From NCBI RefSeq assembly GCF_009806555.1, contig NZ_VUOK01000003.1, forward strand, positions 186,001-250,000: DNA of 64,000 nucleotides, written 5' to 3'. This document shows positions 50,977 through 59,515 of this stretch, one piece after another. Numbering within the stretch: the stretch's first letter is position 1; the number at the start of each line of letters is the position of its first letter. Source of the stretch: Methylobacterium sp. 2A (lineage in GTDB: Bacteria > Pseudomonadota > Alphaproteobacteria > Rhizobiales > Beijerinckiaceae). The position numbers and the translations under genes were made by a program. The notes below the pieces were generated by a model. The model had not been told where the DNA came from. It was given only the letters and a program-made list of their open reading frames with translations, and made no database searches.

Positions 50977-52697
50977 GCGTGCCGGCTCCCATGGCCCGGT
51001 CGGGCGGCCCCGTCGGCGGCGACACGCCGTGCGGGGCGGCCTGGCCGGACCGTTTCACCTGGGAGCTCGCCCGGCTGCGCGAGCGGGGGCGCGTGACCGG
51101 CGCCGGCCGCGAGACCGCGCCGCCCGGATTCCTGGTCGTCCGATACGAGTGGGACCATCGGGGCCGCACGCTTCCGCTGGCGATCATCTACCCGCCCGGC
51201 TTTCCCCTGACGCGACCCGAGATCCGGATGCTGCGGGTCGAGGATCGCCCGCGCAACCACTGCAACCCGGTGAACGGCAACCTCTGTTTCCTGGCGCACG
51301 ACCGGCATGCCTGGCAGCCGGAGACGTCGGTCGCATCCTACATCGAGGATCGGCTGCCGATGATCCTGGACGGCACCCCCGACGGCGAGCCGGTGGCCGA
51401 GCCCATGGAGGATTGGTGGGCGGCGCTCGCCGTGCCGGGCTCGGCCTTCGTGATCGAGTCGGGATGGGAATTGGGCACCCATACCTGCGGCACGTTGGCC
51501 TTGCGGGTCGGGGTGGTGCCCGGCCGCCCCCCCGCGCTGCGAGCGTTCGTGGAAGGGGTCCTGGACGGCGGCGGCGGCGAGATCGCCCGGAACGCCGGTC
51601 CGCTTCCCCTGGAGTTCTCCGCAGCGCGTTCGATCCGTGTCCCGTGGCGACTGCTCGACGAGGAACCCCAGCCGGACGAATACGAACGCGTGTTCGGCGC
51701 CGTGTCGCCCGGCACCGGCACGACAGGGCTGATCCCGCTCGCCGACAGTCTGCGCGCCCGCATCGCGGCCGTGGCGTGCAGGACCGAGATCACGCACGGC
51801 GAGCGCGGCCTGTCCTGGATCCTCCTGGTCCGCACGGGCAGCCGGCGGGCGTTCGAGCACGGCCGCGCGGACCAGATCCATTCCGGCACGGCCCGGACGT
51901 TGCGGGCGGGGTTGGACGACCGCCGCTCACGCTCCCCGTCCGCAGGCGTCATCGCGGGGAAGCGGATCGCGATCGTCGGCCTCGGCGCCGTCGGCGCCCC
52001 GGTCGCCCTCGACCTAGCGCGCAACGGGGCGCGTTCGATCGCGATGGCCGACTTGGACATCGTCACGCCGGGCAATGCCGTGCGCTGGCCGCTCGGCGAG
52101 TCGGCATGGGGACGCTTCAAGGTCGACGCCCTCGCCGACTTCATCGCGGCCAACCATGCGGCCACGCGGACGGCGGTCGCCCGAATGCCGATCGGCAACC
52201 TCGACTTCCGGACGGCCGAGGGGGAGGGGGGCGAGTTCGTCGCCGCCCTCAACCAGGCCGATCTCGTCGTCGACTGCAGCACCTCGTTCGAGGTCGAGCG
52301 GCTCCTCGCCCGACATGCCGGGAGCATGGGTGCGCCGCTGATTTCCGCCTACGGCACGGCGGCGTTCACCGGCGGCGTCGTGGCATGTTTCGCGCCCGGG
52401 GGTGGCTGCCCGAACTGCCTGCTCCACCAATACGGGTCCGGCGCCATCGCGCGGCCGTCCGGCGAGCGGGGGGACGCGCACGCGGTTCGGTTGCCCGGTT
52501 GCGCCGACGCGACCTTCTCCGGAGCCTCGCACGACCTGGGCGAGCTGTCGATGCACGCGGTGCGCGTCGCGGTCCGAACCCTCCGCGCGGCGCCGGCGAC
52601 GTCGTTCGTCGAGACATTGAACTTCGTCGGCGAGGACCGGAGGCCCGCCTGGCGCTTCGATCCATTCGAACGCCATCCGGCCTGCGCCTGCGGTTGA
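50973..52697 (+). CDS. E2-E1 fusion (Cap2-like ubiquitin-type conjugating enzyme)
   Basis: A 574-residue protein. The E2-like N-terminal domain (about residues 25-135) has IIYPPGFPLTRPEIR and the catalytic motif HCNPVNGNLCFL with the presumed thioester cysteine near 105. A linker domain with some E2-like features follows (about 150-320). The E1/ThiF domain begins with GLGAVGAPVALDLARNG near 336, then ADLDIVTPGNAVRW (Asp, Asn, Arg of the adenylation site) and GRFKVDAL. Its own presumed cysteine is in LPGCADATFSG near 509. CPNC near 479 and CAC at the C-terminus could bind zinc. Overlaps on both sides (ATGA, TTGA) couple it to the helical protein and the JAB enzyme. Confidence 0.87.
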   Translation: MSVPAPMARSGGPVGGDTPCGAAWPDRFTWELARLRERGRVTGAGRETAPPGFLVVRYEWDHRGRTLPLAIIYPPGFPLTRPEIRMLRVEDRPRNHCNPVNGNLCFLAHDRHAWQPETSVASYIEDRLPMILDGTPDGEPVAEPMEDWWAALAVPGSAFVIESGWELGTHTCGTLALRVGVVPGRPPALRAFVEGVLDGGGGEIARNAGPLPLEFSAARSIRVPWRLLDEEPQPDEYERVFGAVSPGTGTTGLIPLADSLRARIAAVACRTEITHGERGLSWILLVRTGSRRAFEHGRADQIHSGTARTLRAGLDDRRSRSPSAGVIAGKRIAIVGLGAVGAPVALDLARNGARSIAMADLDIVTPGNAVRWPLGESAWGRFKVDALADFIAANHAATRTAVARMPIGNLDFRTAEGEGGEFVAALNQADLVVDCSTSFEVERLLARHAGSMGAPLISAYGTAAFTGGVVACFAPGGGCPNCLLHQYGSGAIARPSGERGDAHAVRLPGCADATFSGASHDLGELSMHAVRVAVRTLRAAPATSFVETLNFVGEDRRPAWRFDPFERHPACACG

Positions 52698-53179
52698 CCC
52701 GTCTCGCCATCCCCCGACGCCTTCTCGAACTTTGCGTCGCGGCGGCCGACGCGGCCCTGCCGCACGAGGAGGGCGGGATCCTGCTCGGATCGCGGGACGG
52801 CCGCGGCGACCGGTTCGTACGCCACGTCATCGGGTCCGGGCCCGGCGCGCGCCGGGCCCGGACCTGGCTCGAAGTCGACCACGACTGGCAGAATCGCCGG
52901 ATCCGCGATCTCGCGGACCGTGGCGGCGACGTGGCGTTCCTGGCGGACTGGCATTCCCATCCGGACGCCACGGACGCCGCGTTGAGCCGGTTGGACGTCG
53001 CGACCCTGGCGAAGCTGGCTGGCTTCACCCCCTTGGGTTGTCCCGACCCGGCCATGATGATCCTGTTCCGCGGGGCGGACGGTTGGCGCGCCGGAGCCTG
53101 GAGGCTGGCACCCGGCGCCCGGCGGCCAAGGGGCGTCGCCCCCGTCGGGGTCGAGGTCGTCGACGAGGTGACGCCGTAG
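52694..53179 (+). CDS. JAB/MPN metallo-isopeptidase (Cap3-like)
   Basis: A 161-residue JAMM-type peptidase. The zinc/acid motif is EEGGILLGS near residue 28 (Glu) and ADWHSHPDATDAALSRLD (two His, Ser and Asp) near residue 95. The spacing to Asp is one residue longer than the classic count. The start is a TTG that overlaps the E2-E1 stop (TTGA); no strong ribosome binding site exists, so translation probably depends on reinitiation. In CBASS type II, Cap3 removes the conjugate made by Cap2; the same is likely here for the helical protein. It faces the helicase-nuclease gene across 144 bases. Confidence 0.83.
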   Translation: MTRLAIPRRLLELCVAAADAALPHEEGGILLGSRDGRGDRFVRHVIGSGPGARRARTWLEVDHDWQNRRIRDLADRGGDVAFLADWHSHPDATDAALSRLDVATLAKLAGFTPLGCPDPAMMILFRGADGWRAGAWRLAPGARRPRGVAPVGVEVVDEVTP

Positions 53180-53323
53180 CGGGCCATGGCGATCCGGGTC
53201 CTCCGCGCCGGCCGGGGTCGCGGTGAGGGACGCCGTGTCCGCCTTGGCCGCCCGGATCTTCGGCCGGCCGCGCAGGCCGGGCCGGCTCCGCTGCCGGCTC
53301 CCGACGTCAGGCGACGGGGAGGA

Positions 53324-56300
53324 TCATGCGCCGCCGGCGAGTGACGGCGGAGCCTCGGTGCGGCACGCCTCACGTACGGCCCCGGCCAGGGCCCCCGCCG
53401 GGGGAGCTACCGAAACGACCCGCCCGTCCGTGGCAAACACGATCAGGCCGATGCCGGCGCCCGTCGCGGCCATGTAGCGCCGGACTTGGCCCCGGTACCC
53501 CTCGACCGCGGACTCCGTCGGCGCGACGTCGCTCTTCCAGTCCACGACGACCTCCGGCCGCCCGGACTCGTCGTAGGCCATCGCGTCGACGATGCCGGCC
53601 GTCGCGTGGTCCTCGCCGTCGCGTTCCTCCAAGGCGTACACCGGCAGCTCCGGCACGAGGCGTGCGCGCAGGGCCGCGATGGCGGGCACGGCCAAGGCCC
53701 GGGCCGCGCAGGCCGCCACCTCGTCGGGGTCCACGTCCCGGACGGCGAGCTGCATCGCGAGCTGGGAAGCGCGGAGCGCGAGATCGCCGCCCTCGTCGGT
53801 CTCGCCGGTCAGCAGCTCCTCGATGAGCTTGTGCAGGATCAGCCCGCGATCGCGGCTCCCGCGGACGGCCGCCGCGAGGCCGGGCGGCGCGACGGGCGCC
53901 TCGATGTCGGGCGCCTCGATGTCGAGGGCCCCGCCGGGCGCGGCCTCGTCGCCCTCGTGGCGGCTCGGCACGACCCATCTCAACCGGCGGTGGCCTGCCA
54001 CCCGCGCGGCCTCCTCCGCGAAACTCTCGCGCGTCTGGGCGTTGCGACCCGCGGGACCGGTCCTCGCGCCCGGGACCGGAAGCCGGTCCATGTCGATGGC
54101 GGCCAGCCGGTCCAGCCCCAGGCCGACGACCGAGGCCCAGGCGTCGTCGTGGGCCGGGTCGGGGAACCGCGGGATCACCAGGGTCTCGCGCGCGCGGGTC
54201 GCGGCCACGTACCAGAGCCGCACGCGCTCGTTCCCGACCTCGCGGTCCTCGGCGGCCAGGACGGCGTCGTAGCCGGCCGGCCGCACCCCGAAGACCGGGC
54301 AGTAGAGGCAGTTCGAGGCGCGGTCGACCAAGGCGCCGCTCGCCGGGATCGTGAGCGTCGAGGTGTTGATCGGGATGACCACGGGCCATTCGAGGCCCTT
54401 CGACGCGTGCATGGTGAACAGGGAGACGGCCTCGGCCTGGGCGTCCGGACGCCCCTCGACCGCGCGGGTCCGGCCGTCCCAGGCGGCCTGCATCGCGCGG
54501 GCGAACGCGCGCAGTCCGCGCACGGCGTACGGGCGGGACATCTCAAGGTACAGGTCGACGTTGGCCAGGGCGCGCTCGGCGTGGCCGTCGTGACGCCGGC
54601 CCAGGACCGGCCTCAGCATGACGGCGTCGACCGCCCGGCTGAGGATGTCGTACGGCGTGGTCCCCAGCGCCTGCCGCGCCAACGCCTGGAGGCGTTCGAG
54701 GACGGGGCGCGCGACCGGGTGCGCGACGGCGGCCACGTCGATCCCGAGGCGCAGGGGCGGCACGGCGTCCGGCCGGTCCGGGTCGCGCGGCAGGCCGTGG
54801 ACCAGGTCCAGCAGTTCCTCGTCGGTCAGGCCTACGGTCGGCCCGCGCAGGAACGCGCCGAGCGCCAGGGTGTCGCGCGGGTCGGCGAGGACGCGGGTCA
54901 GGGCGATGAGGTCCTGGACCTCCTGGCGACGGAAGAAGCCCTTGCCGGCCTGCGTCGACACGGGGACGCCCCGGGCCTCCAGCGCCTCCTCGTAGCGCCA
55001 CAGGTCGCTCCCGCTCGGCGCCAGCAGGGCGATGTCGCCGGGCCGGAGGGGCCGCGTGCCGTGGGTCTTGCACGTGACCAGCTGCGTCCCGATCAGGCGG
55101 GCGCAGAGTTCGGCGACCGCCTCCGCCTCGGCGTCCCGCAGGGCGCCCGCCTTGCGCTTGGTCCCGTCCGCCGGGCCGGGCACGTCGAGGGCGGCGACGC
55201 AGGGGCCGCGGTCGTGGTCCTCGTGGAACGCCGCGAGGGGGGCGAACCCGGGCTGGCCGGGTCCGGCCAGGATGTCCTGGAAGCACCGGTCGACGAACGC
55301 GAGGATCGACCGGCAGGACCGGAAGTTCGTGGAGATCGGCACGACGTCGTCGGGCGAGCGGGCCAGGATCCGCTCGCGGGCGCGGACGTAGGTCGAGACG
55401 TCGGCGCCGCGGAAGCGGTAGATCGCCTGCTTCGGGTCGCCGACGAGGAACAGGGCGCCGGGCCGCAGCACGCGCGCCGTCCAGTCGTCGGCGGGCGCCC
55501 CCTCCGGCCGTTCCCCGCACAGCAGCCAGAACAGCATCGCCTGCTGCGGGTCGGTGTCCTGGAACTCGTCCACCAGCACGTGCCGGTGCCGCCGCCCCAG
55601 CGCCTGCCGGACCGGCTCGTGGTCCCGGAGCAGGCGCACCGCGGCCTCGACGAGGTCGTCGAAGTCGAGCAGGCCGCCGGCCCGCTTGCGCTCCCGGTAG
55701 CGGTCGAGGACCGTCCGGACCCGGGGCACGAGCCTGGCCAGGAGCTCGCTCGCCGCGGACGCCCGCATGCCGTCCCACGCGGCGCAGCAATCCCCGTGCA
55801 GCGTCTTGGCCGCGGCATGGAGCCTGTCCGCCTCGACCTTCGGGAGCCCGGCGCTCCGGACCGCGGCCTGCCACTTGCCCTTCCCGCCCTTGTAGGCCGC
55901 GAACGCGCCCTTCGACGTGCAGAGCGCCGGGTCGGGCTTCGCCGTCAGGACGCCCAGGAGCTCCGCGTCCCCGACCGGGCCGTGCGCCGGCGTCCGGGAC
56001 GCCATCGCGCCGAAGGCCGCGGCGGCGGCCGCGGTCTCGGCCTCGGCGGGCGACGCCGCGACGAAGGCGGCGTAGGCCGCGACGCTTTCGGCGAAGCCTT
56101 CGGCGAGGCGGGACGACGGCACCGGGGGCGGCGGGCCCACGGCGCGGCCCGCGCGCAGGCAGCCGGCGACGCGCTCTACCGCCTTCTCGGCGGCGACGGG
56201 ATCCGCGAGGAACATCTCCGCCACGAGGCATCGGCCGCCCGCGAGCGTCTCGCGCAGCCAGCCGTCCAGGATGTCGCGGAACAGGCCGTCGGCCTCGGCG

Positions 56301-56737
56301 TCGTCGGCGACGCGCGCCCCGGGGTCCATGTCGGCCTCGACCGGGTACGGCTTCACGAGCCGCTGGCAGAACCCGTGGATGGTCGTGCACACCAGTTCGT
56401 CGATCCGGCCCTGCGCGGCGGCCAGGCTCCCCTCCTGCTCCCGCGTCAGGCCATGCGGCAGGACGCAGCGCAACTCCTCGGGGACCTCCCCGGCGAGGAG
56501 GCGGTGGACGACGTCGCCGATCCGCTCCAGCAGCTCGCTCGCGGCGAGCTCCGTGAACGTCACCGCCGCGATCTCGCGCGGCGGGACGCCGGACGCCAGC
56601 ATCATGGCGATCCGGCCGGAGAGGACCGCCGTCTTCCCGGAGCCGGCGCCGGCCTCGACGAGCATGGAGCGGTCGTGCCGCGCGATGGCCAGGGCGCGCT
56701 GCCCCGCGTCCGCCAAGGCCCTGTCGTGCACGGTCAT
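53324..56737 (-). CDS. UvrD/RecB-like helicase-nuclease (AddA-like)
   Basis: The ATG at 56737 overlaps the stop of the upstream gene (TGATG). The 1137-residue protein has an SF1A helicase: Walker A EAGAGSGKTAVLSG at 28-41, ICTTIHGFCQRL-like segment, VDEFQDTDPQQAMLF (Walker B), VGDPKQAIYRFRGADV, TMHASKGLEWPVVIP and WYVAATRARETLVIP. A C-terminal PD-(D/E)XK nuclease has GIVDAMAYD, EVVVDWKSD and YRGQVRRY (GxxD, DxK and QxxxY). This is the AddA/RecB plan, a DNA end processor. It is paired with the AddB-like gene. The chromosomal AddAB is normally elsewhere, so this looks like a defence-island paralogue. Confidence 0.85.
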   Translation of the reverse strand: MTVHDRALADAGQRALAIARHDRSMLVEAGAGSGKTAVLSGRIAMMLASGVPPREIAAVTFTELAASELLERIGDVVHRLLAGEVPEELRCVLPHGLTREQEGSLAAAQGRIDELVCTTIHGFCQRLVKPYPVEADMDPGARVADDAEADGLFRDILDGWLRETLAGGRCLVAEMFLADPVAAEKAVERVAGCLRAGRAVGPPPPVPSSRLAEGFAESVAAYAAFVAASPAEAETAAAAAAFGAMASRTPAHGPVGDAELLGVLTAKPDPALCTSKGAFAAYKGGKGKWQAAVRSAGLPKVEADRLHAAAKTLHGDCCAAWDGMRASAASELLARLVPRVRTVLDRYRERKRAGGLLDFDDLVEAAVRLLRDHEPVRQALGRRHRHVLVDEFQDTDPQQAMLFWLLCGERPEGAPADDWTARVLRPGALFLVGDPKQAIYRFRGADVSTYVRARERILARSPDDVVPISTNFRSCRSILAFVDRCFQDILAGPGQPGFAPLAAFHEDHDRGPCVAALDVPGPADGTKRKAGALRDAEAEAVAELCARLIGTQLVTCKTHGTRPLRPGDIALLAPSGSDLWRYEEALEARGVPVSTQAGKGFFRRQEVQDLIALTRVLADPRDTLALGAFLRGPTVGLTDEELLDLVHGLPRDPDRPDAVPPLRLGIDVAAVAHPVARPVLERLQALARQALGTTPYDILSRAVDAVMLRPVLGRRHDGHAERALANVDLYLEMSRPYAVRGLRAFARAMQAAWDGRTRAVEGRPDAQAEAVSLFTMHASKGLEWPVVIPINTSTLTIPASGALVDRASNCLYCPVFGVRPAGYDAVLAAEDREVGNERVRLWYVAATRARETLVIPRFPDPAHDDAWASVVGLGLDRLAAIDMDRLPVPGARTGPAGRNAQTRESFAEEAARVAGHRRLRWVVPSRHEGDEAAPGGALDIEAPDIEAPVAPPGLAAAVRGSRDRGLILHKLIEELLTGETDEGGDLALRASQLAMQLAVRDVDPDEVAACAARALAVPAIAALRARLVPELPVYALEERDGEDHATAGIVDAMAYDESGRPEVVVDWKSDVAPTESAVEGYRGQVRRYMAATGAGIGLIVFATDGRVVSVAPPAGALAGAVREACRTEAPPSLAGGA

Positions 56738-59385
56738 CAGGGCGCTTCCCACACCAGGGCGGCGTCGCCGAGCGCCGCCGTCGCCGACGCCCGCTTGCGC
56801 GGGCAGTACACCTCGCCGGCGTTGGCCGGCAGCGCGAAGGCGAGGTCGTTCCACCCGGCCTCGGTGTCGGGTCCGGGCAAGGCGTTGCCCGCCCCGAGGC
56901 TTCGCCCGGCCGCCGCGAGGTGCCGGGCCAGGTCGGCCAGCGCCGCGTCGGGGCGTTCGAGGGCGATGCAGGTCCGCTCGCGCGGGTAGTGAAGCGAGGC
57001 GTCTATGGCCACGTCGCCGCCGAGCAGGACCCGGGCGGCGTAGCCGTAGATGCAGCGCTGCAGCTCCCGGCCTCCGGCCAGCACGTCGTCGGACCCGCGG
57101 GGCTTGCCGGTCTTGTAGTCGCGGACGCGGGCCGAGGCGCGGTCCCCCGAGAGGTCGAGGCGGTCGATGTAGCCGGAGATGCGGAAGCCCGTCCCCGGGA
57201 TCTCCACGGGCAGGTCCGGATCCCACGGGACGGCGCCCCCGGCCCGCTTGGGGCCCCGGCCGCCGAACGGCACCTCGACCCAGCTGGACTGCCCCTCGTA
57301 GGCGTCGTCGGGGTGCGTGAGCGCGCTCCACGACGCGACCGACACGTCGTCGAGGACCCGGCGCCAGACCACCGCGGGCGGGATCGCCCGCCCGCGCTCC
57401 CACGCGTCGGCCACGGCCCGGACCGCGCCCTCCAGTGCCGCCCGCCGCGCGGCCTCGGACGACGCGGCCCCGTCCCCCGCCTCAAGGGCGATGACCGCCA
57501 GCTCCAGCACCTCGTGCATGAGGTTGCCGAACGCGCGATCGTCCAGCGTCAGCGTCTCCTGGCTGGAATCGGCGGCCTGGAGGCCGAGGCCGTAGCGCCA
57601 CACGAAACCGAGGGGGTCGCGCAGCAGCTTGCGCAGGGAGTTGGCGGAGTGCACCCGGCCCAGCACCGACAGGATGACGGGGTGGTCGGGCCGGACCAGG
57701 CCGTCGTGCGGCGTCGGGGAGTGGGAGGCCCACGACGCCCAGCAGGAAGCGGCGGACCGGGCCTGGGCCGTGGACGCGAACTCCTCCGGCCGCGCCGTGA
57801 GCCGGTCGACCTCGCCGGCGGCATGCTCGGGGACGCGGTTCCTCCCGAGGTGCGCGCCGTCGGGGTGGTCGCGCAGAAGAGGGCTGCGGCCGAGGAGCCG
57901 GCCGTCGGCGCCGCGGCGGGCCCGCGACAGCACCACGGCGTCCGCGCTCGTGGCGAGGATCGCGTCGAAGTCGCCCCGGTCGACGGCCGAGCGCGGCTGC
58001 GGATCCAGGACGTGCGAGGGGACCAGATGGTCCGACAGCAGCCGGTCCTCCGTGGCCACCTGCGGCCAGCCGCGCGAGCTCAGCCCGAGGAGCCGGACGA
58101 ACCGCCGCGGGGCGCTCGCCAGGGAGGACGCCGGCACCCAGACCACCGACGTGCCGGCGTCGGCGTCGTCGTCGATGCGCTGCCGTGACAGCGTCAGGTC
58201 GACCACGGCGGGCGCCCCCTCCAGCAAGGCCTTCCGCCAGATCCGGAGCGCGAGCCCGGATAGCAGGGCCTCCCCCGCCCGGGCGGCCCCCGCGGTCCCG
58301 GCGGCCAGGAGCGCCAGGATCGCGCGAAGCCCGGCGGCCAGCGCGGGACCCTCCGAGTGGCCGGTCACTCCCTCCCCGCCCAGCAGGCGCTCCCAGGCGG
58401 GGAGGTCGGAAAGCGGGGCCTCGCGGGGCAGGATCCGCGTCCATCCCTCCGGCAGGGCGGCGAACGGCCCGGGGGCGTGCCGCAGCAGCGCGGCGAGGCG
58501 GCGCAGGCCATCCTGCGTGACGCCCCTCACCAGGATGTCCGCGAGCGCCGCCGCCGCCTGCCCCTCGCGCACCGCCGTCGCAGGGACCCCGTGGACGAAC
58601 CGCACGTCCAGGTTCGCCTCCGCGCGGAGCGCGAGGACGACGTCGTCGTAATCCTCCGTCCTGCAGGACGACACCGCGATCTCGGACGGCCGGGCCCGGC
58701 CGGTCGCCATCAGCCACCTCGCCCAGCGGAAGGCCTCCAGCACCTCGTGGCGTGGCGTCGCCGCGGTGCAGACCTCGACCGCGGGCGCCGAGCGGGGCCC
58801 GTCGACGACGCGAAGGGCCGCCGCCGGCACCCATTCGGGAACCGGGCGCGGCCCCGAGGCCCAGCAAACCGCCACGTGCCGGGCCAGGGCCGCGGCGACC
58901 CCTCGCCAGCAGGGCGCGAGGTCCGCCATACCCTGGAAGGTCGTCGGCCCGAGCACGCGCCCGGCGTGGGCGGCGCGGGCCGTCGCGGCGGCGGCGAGGT
59001 CGGTGGGGCGCATCATACCTGACGGCAGCTTCCCGACGACGGCCGCCTCCAGCCTGGCGAGGGACGCGACGCGGCCGGCGCCCGCGCCGTCCAGGGCGAA
59101 CCCGGCAGCCCAGGCCTTCCGCAGCGTCTCCGCCGCGGCGTCGACCATGCCCGGGAGCGACTTGATCGGGTCGAGCTCGCCGATCTCGACCTCGTCCAGG
59201 GCCTCCTTGAGCGCCCCCCTGAGGGACTCGTCGTCGATGGGGCGGGCGAAGCCGCCGGCGAGGCGCGCGGCCAGGGCCTCCACGGTCAGCACCTGCACGC
59301 CGTGCTCGCCCCGGCGAGCCGCCGCCAGCCGTTCGTCCGCCACGGCCAGTCGACCGTGGACCACAACCGTCCGGCGAAACCCCAT
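56737..59385 (-). CDS. PD-(D/E)XK nuclease with inactive helicase-like part (AddB-like)
   Basis: I use the ATG at 59385, with GAGGTGGGGG upstream. The open frame begins at 59442, but that region carries a promoter. The 882-residue product has a helicase-like first two-thirds without an intact Walker A. A C-terminal PD-(D/E)XK nuclease (about residues 660-810) carries GYIDRLDLSGD, ARVRDYKTGKPRG and ELQRCIYGYA, matching AddB and RecB-type nucleases. A lone CPRK near the end recalls, but does not complete, the AddB iron-sulfur site. Its stop overlaps the helicase gene, so the two subunits are made together. Confidence 0.82.
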   Translation of the reverse strand: MGFRRTVVVHGRLAVADERLAAARRGEHGVQVLTVEALAARLAGGFARPIDDESLRGALKEALDEVEIGELDPIKSLPGMVDAAAETLRKAWAAGFALDGAGAGRVASLARLEAAVVGKLPSGMMRPTDLAAAATARAAHAGRVLGPTTFQGMADLAPCWRGVAAALARHVAVCWASGPRPVPEWVPAAALRVVDGPRSAPAVEVCTAATPRHEVLEAFRWARWLMATGRARPSEIAVSSCRTEDYDDVVLALRAEANLDVRFVHGVPATAVREGQAAAALADILVRGVTQDGLRRLAALLRHAPGPFAALPEGWTRILPREAPLSDLPAWERLLGGEGVTGHSEGPALAAGLRAILALLAAGTAGAARAGEALLSGLALRIWRKALLEGAPAVVDLTLSRQRIDDDADAGTSVVWVPASSLASAPRRFVRLLGLSSRGWPQVATEDRLLSDHLVPSHVLDPQPRSAVDRGDFDAILATSADAVVLSRARRGADGRLLGRSPLLRDHPDGAHLGRNRVPEHAAGEVDRLTARPEEFASTAQARSAASCWASWASHSPTPHDGLVRPDHPVILSVLGRVHSANSLRKLLRDPLGFVWRYGLGLQAADSSQETLTLDDRAFGNLMHEVLELAVIALEAGDGAASSEAARRAALEGAVRAVADAWERGRAIPPAVVWRRVLDDVSVASWSALTHPDDAYEGQSSWVEVPFGGRGPKRAGGAVPWDPDLPVEIPGTGFRISGYIDRLDLSGDRASARVRDYKTGKPRGSDDVLAGGRELQRCIYGYAARVLLGGDVAIDASLHYPRERTCIALERPDAALADLARHLAAAGRSLGAGNALPGPDTEAGWNDLAFALPANAGEVYCPRKRASATAALGDAALVWEAP

Positions 59386-59412
59386 CGCCAACCCCCACCT
59401 CGGATTGCGGGC

Positions 59413-59442
59413 ATTATCGGAGCACGCGATCCTTATGGTCAA
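59413..59442 (-). promoter_or_regulatory. Near-consensus sigma70 promoter for the AddB-AddA-like pair
   Basis: On the reverse strand TTGACC (59442-59437) and GATAAT (59418-59413) are 18 bases apart. The start site would be near 59405, about 20 bases before the ATG at 59385. This suggests the pair can be expressed independently of the upstream Shango genes. Confidence 0.55.
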
Positions 59443-59515
59443 GCTTGCGCCGCCGATCGACGCGTGCGGGGGGCGTCCCGTGTCCCGGATGCCGCGGTCG
59501 GCCGCGCCGACCGCG

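Noticed and set aside
50614-53179. Type II CBASS
   Set aside because: The E2-E1 and JAB genes fit, but no CD-NTase or cap effector is present. The first gene is a small helical protein with no nucleotidyltransferase motif.
53486-56989. An 1167-codon open frame opposite the UvrD-like gene
   Set aside because: Long antisense frames are expected at this GC content. All helicase and nuclease motifs are on the reverse strand.
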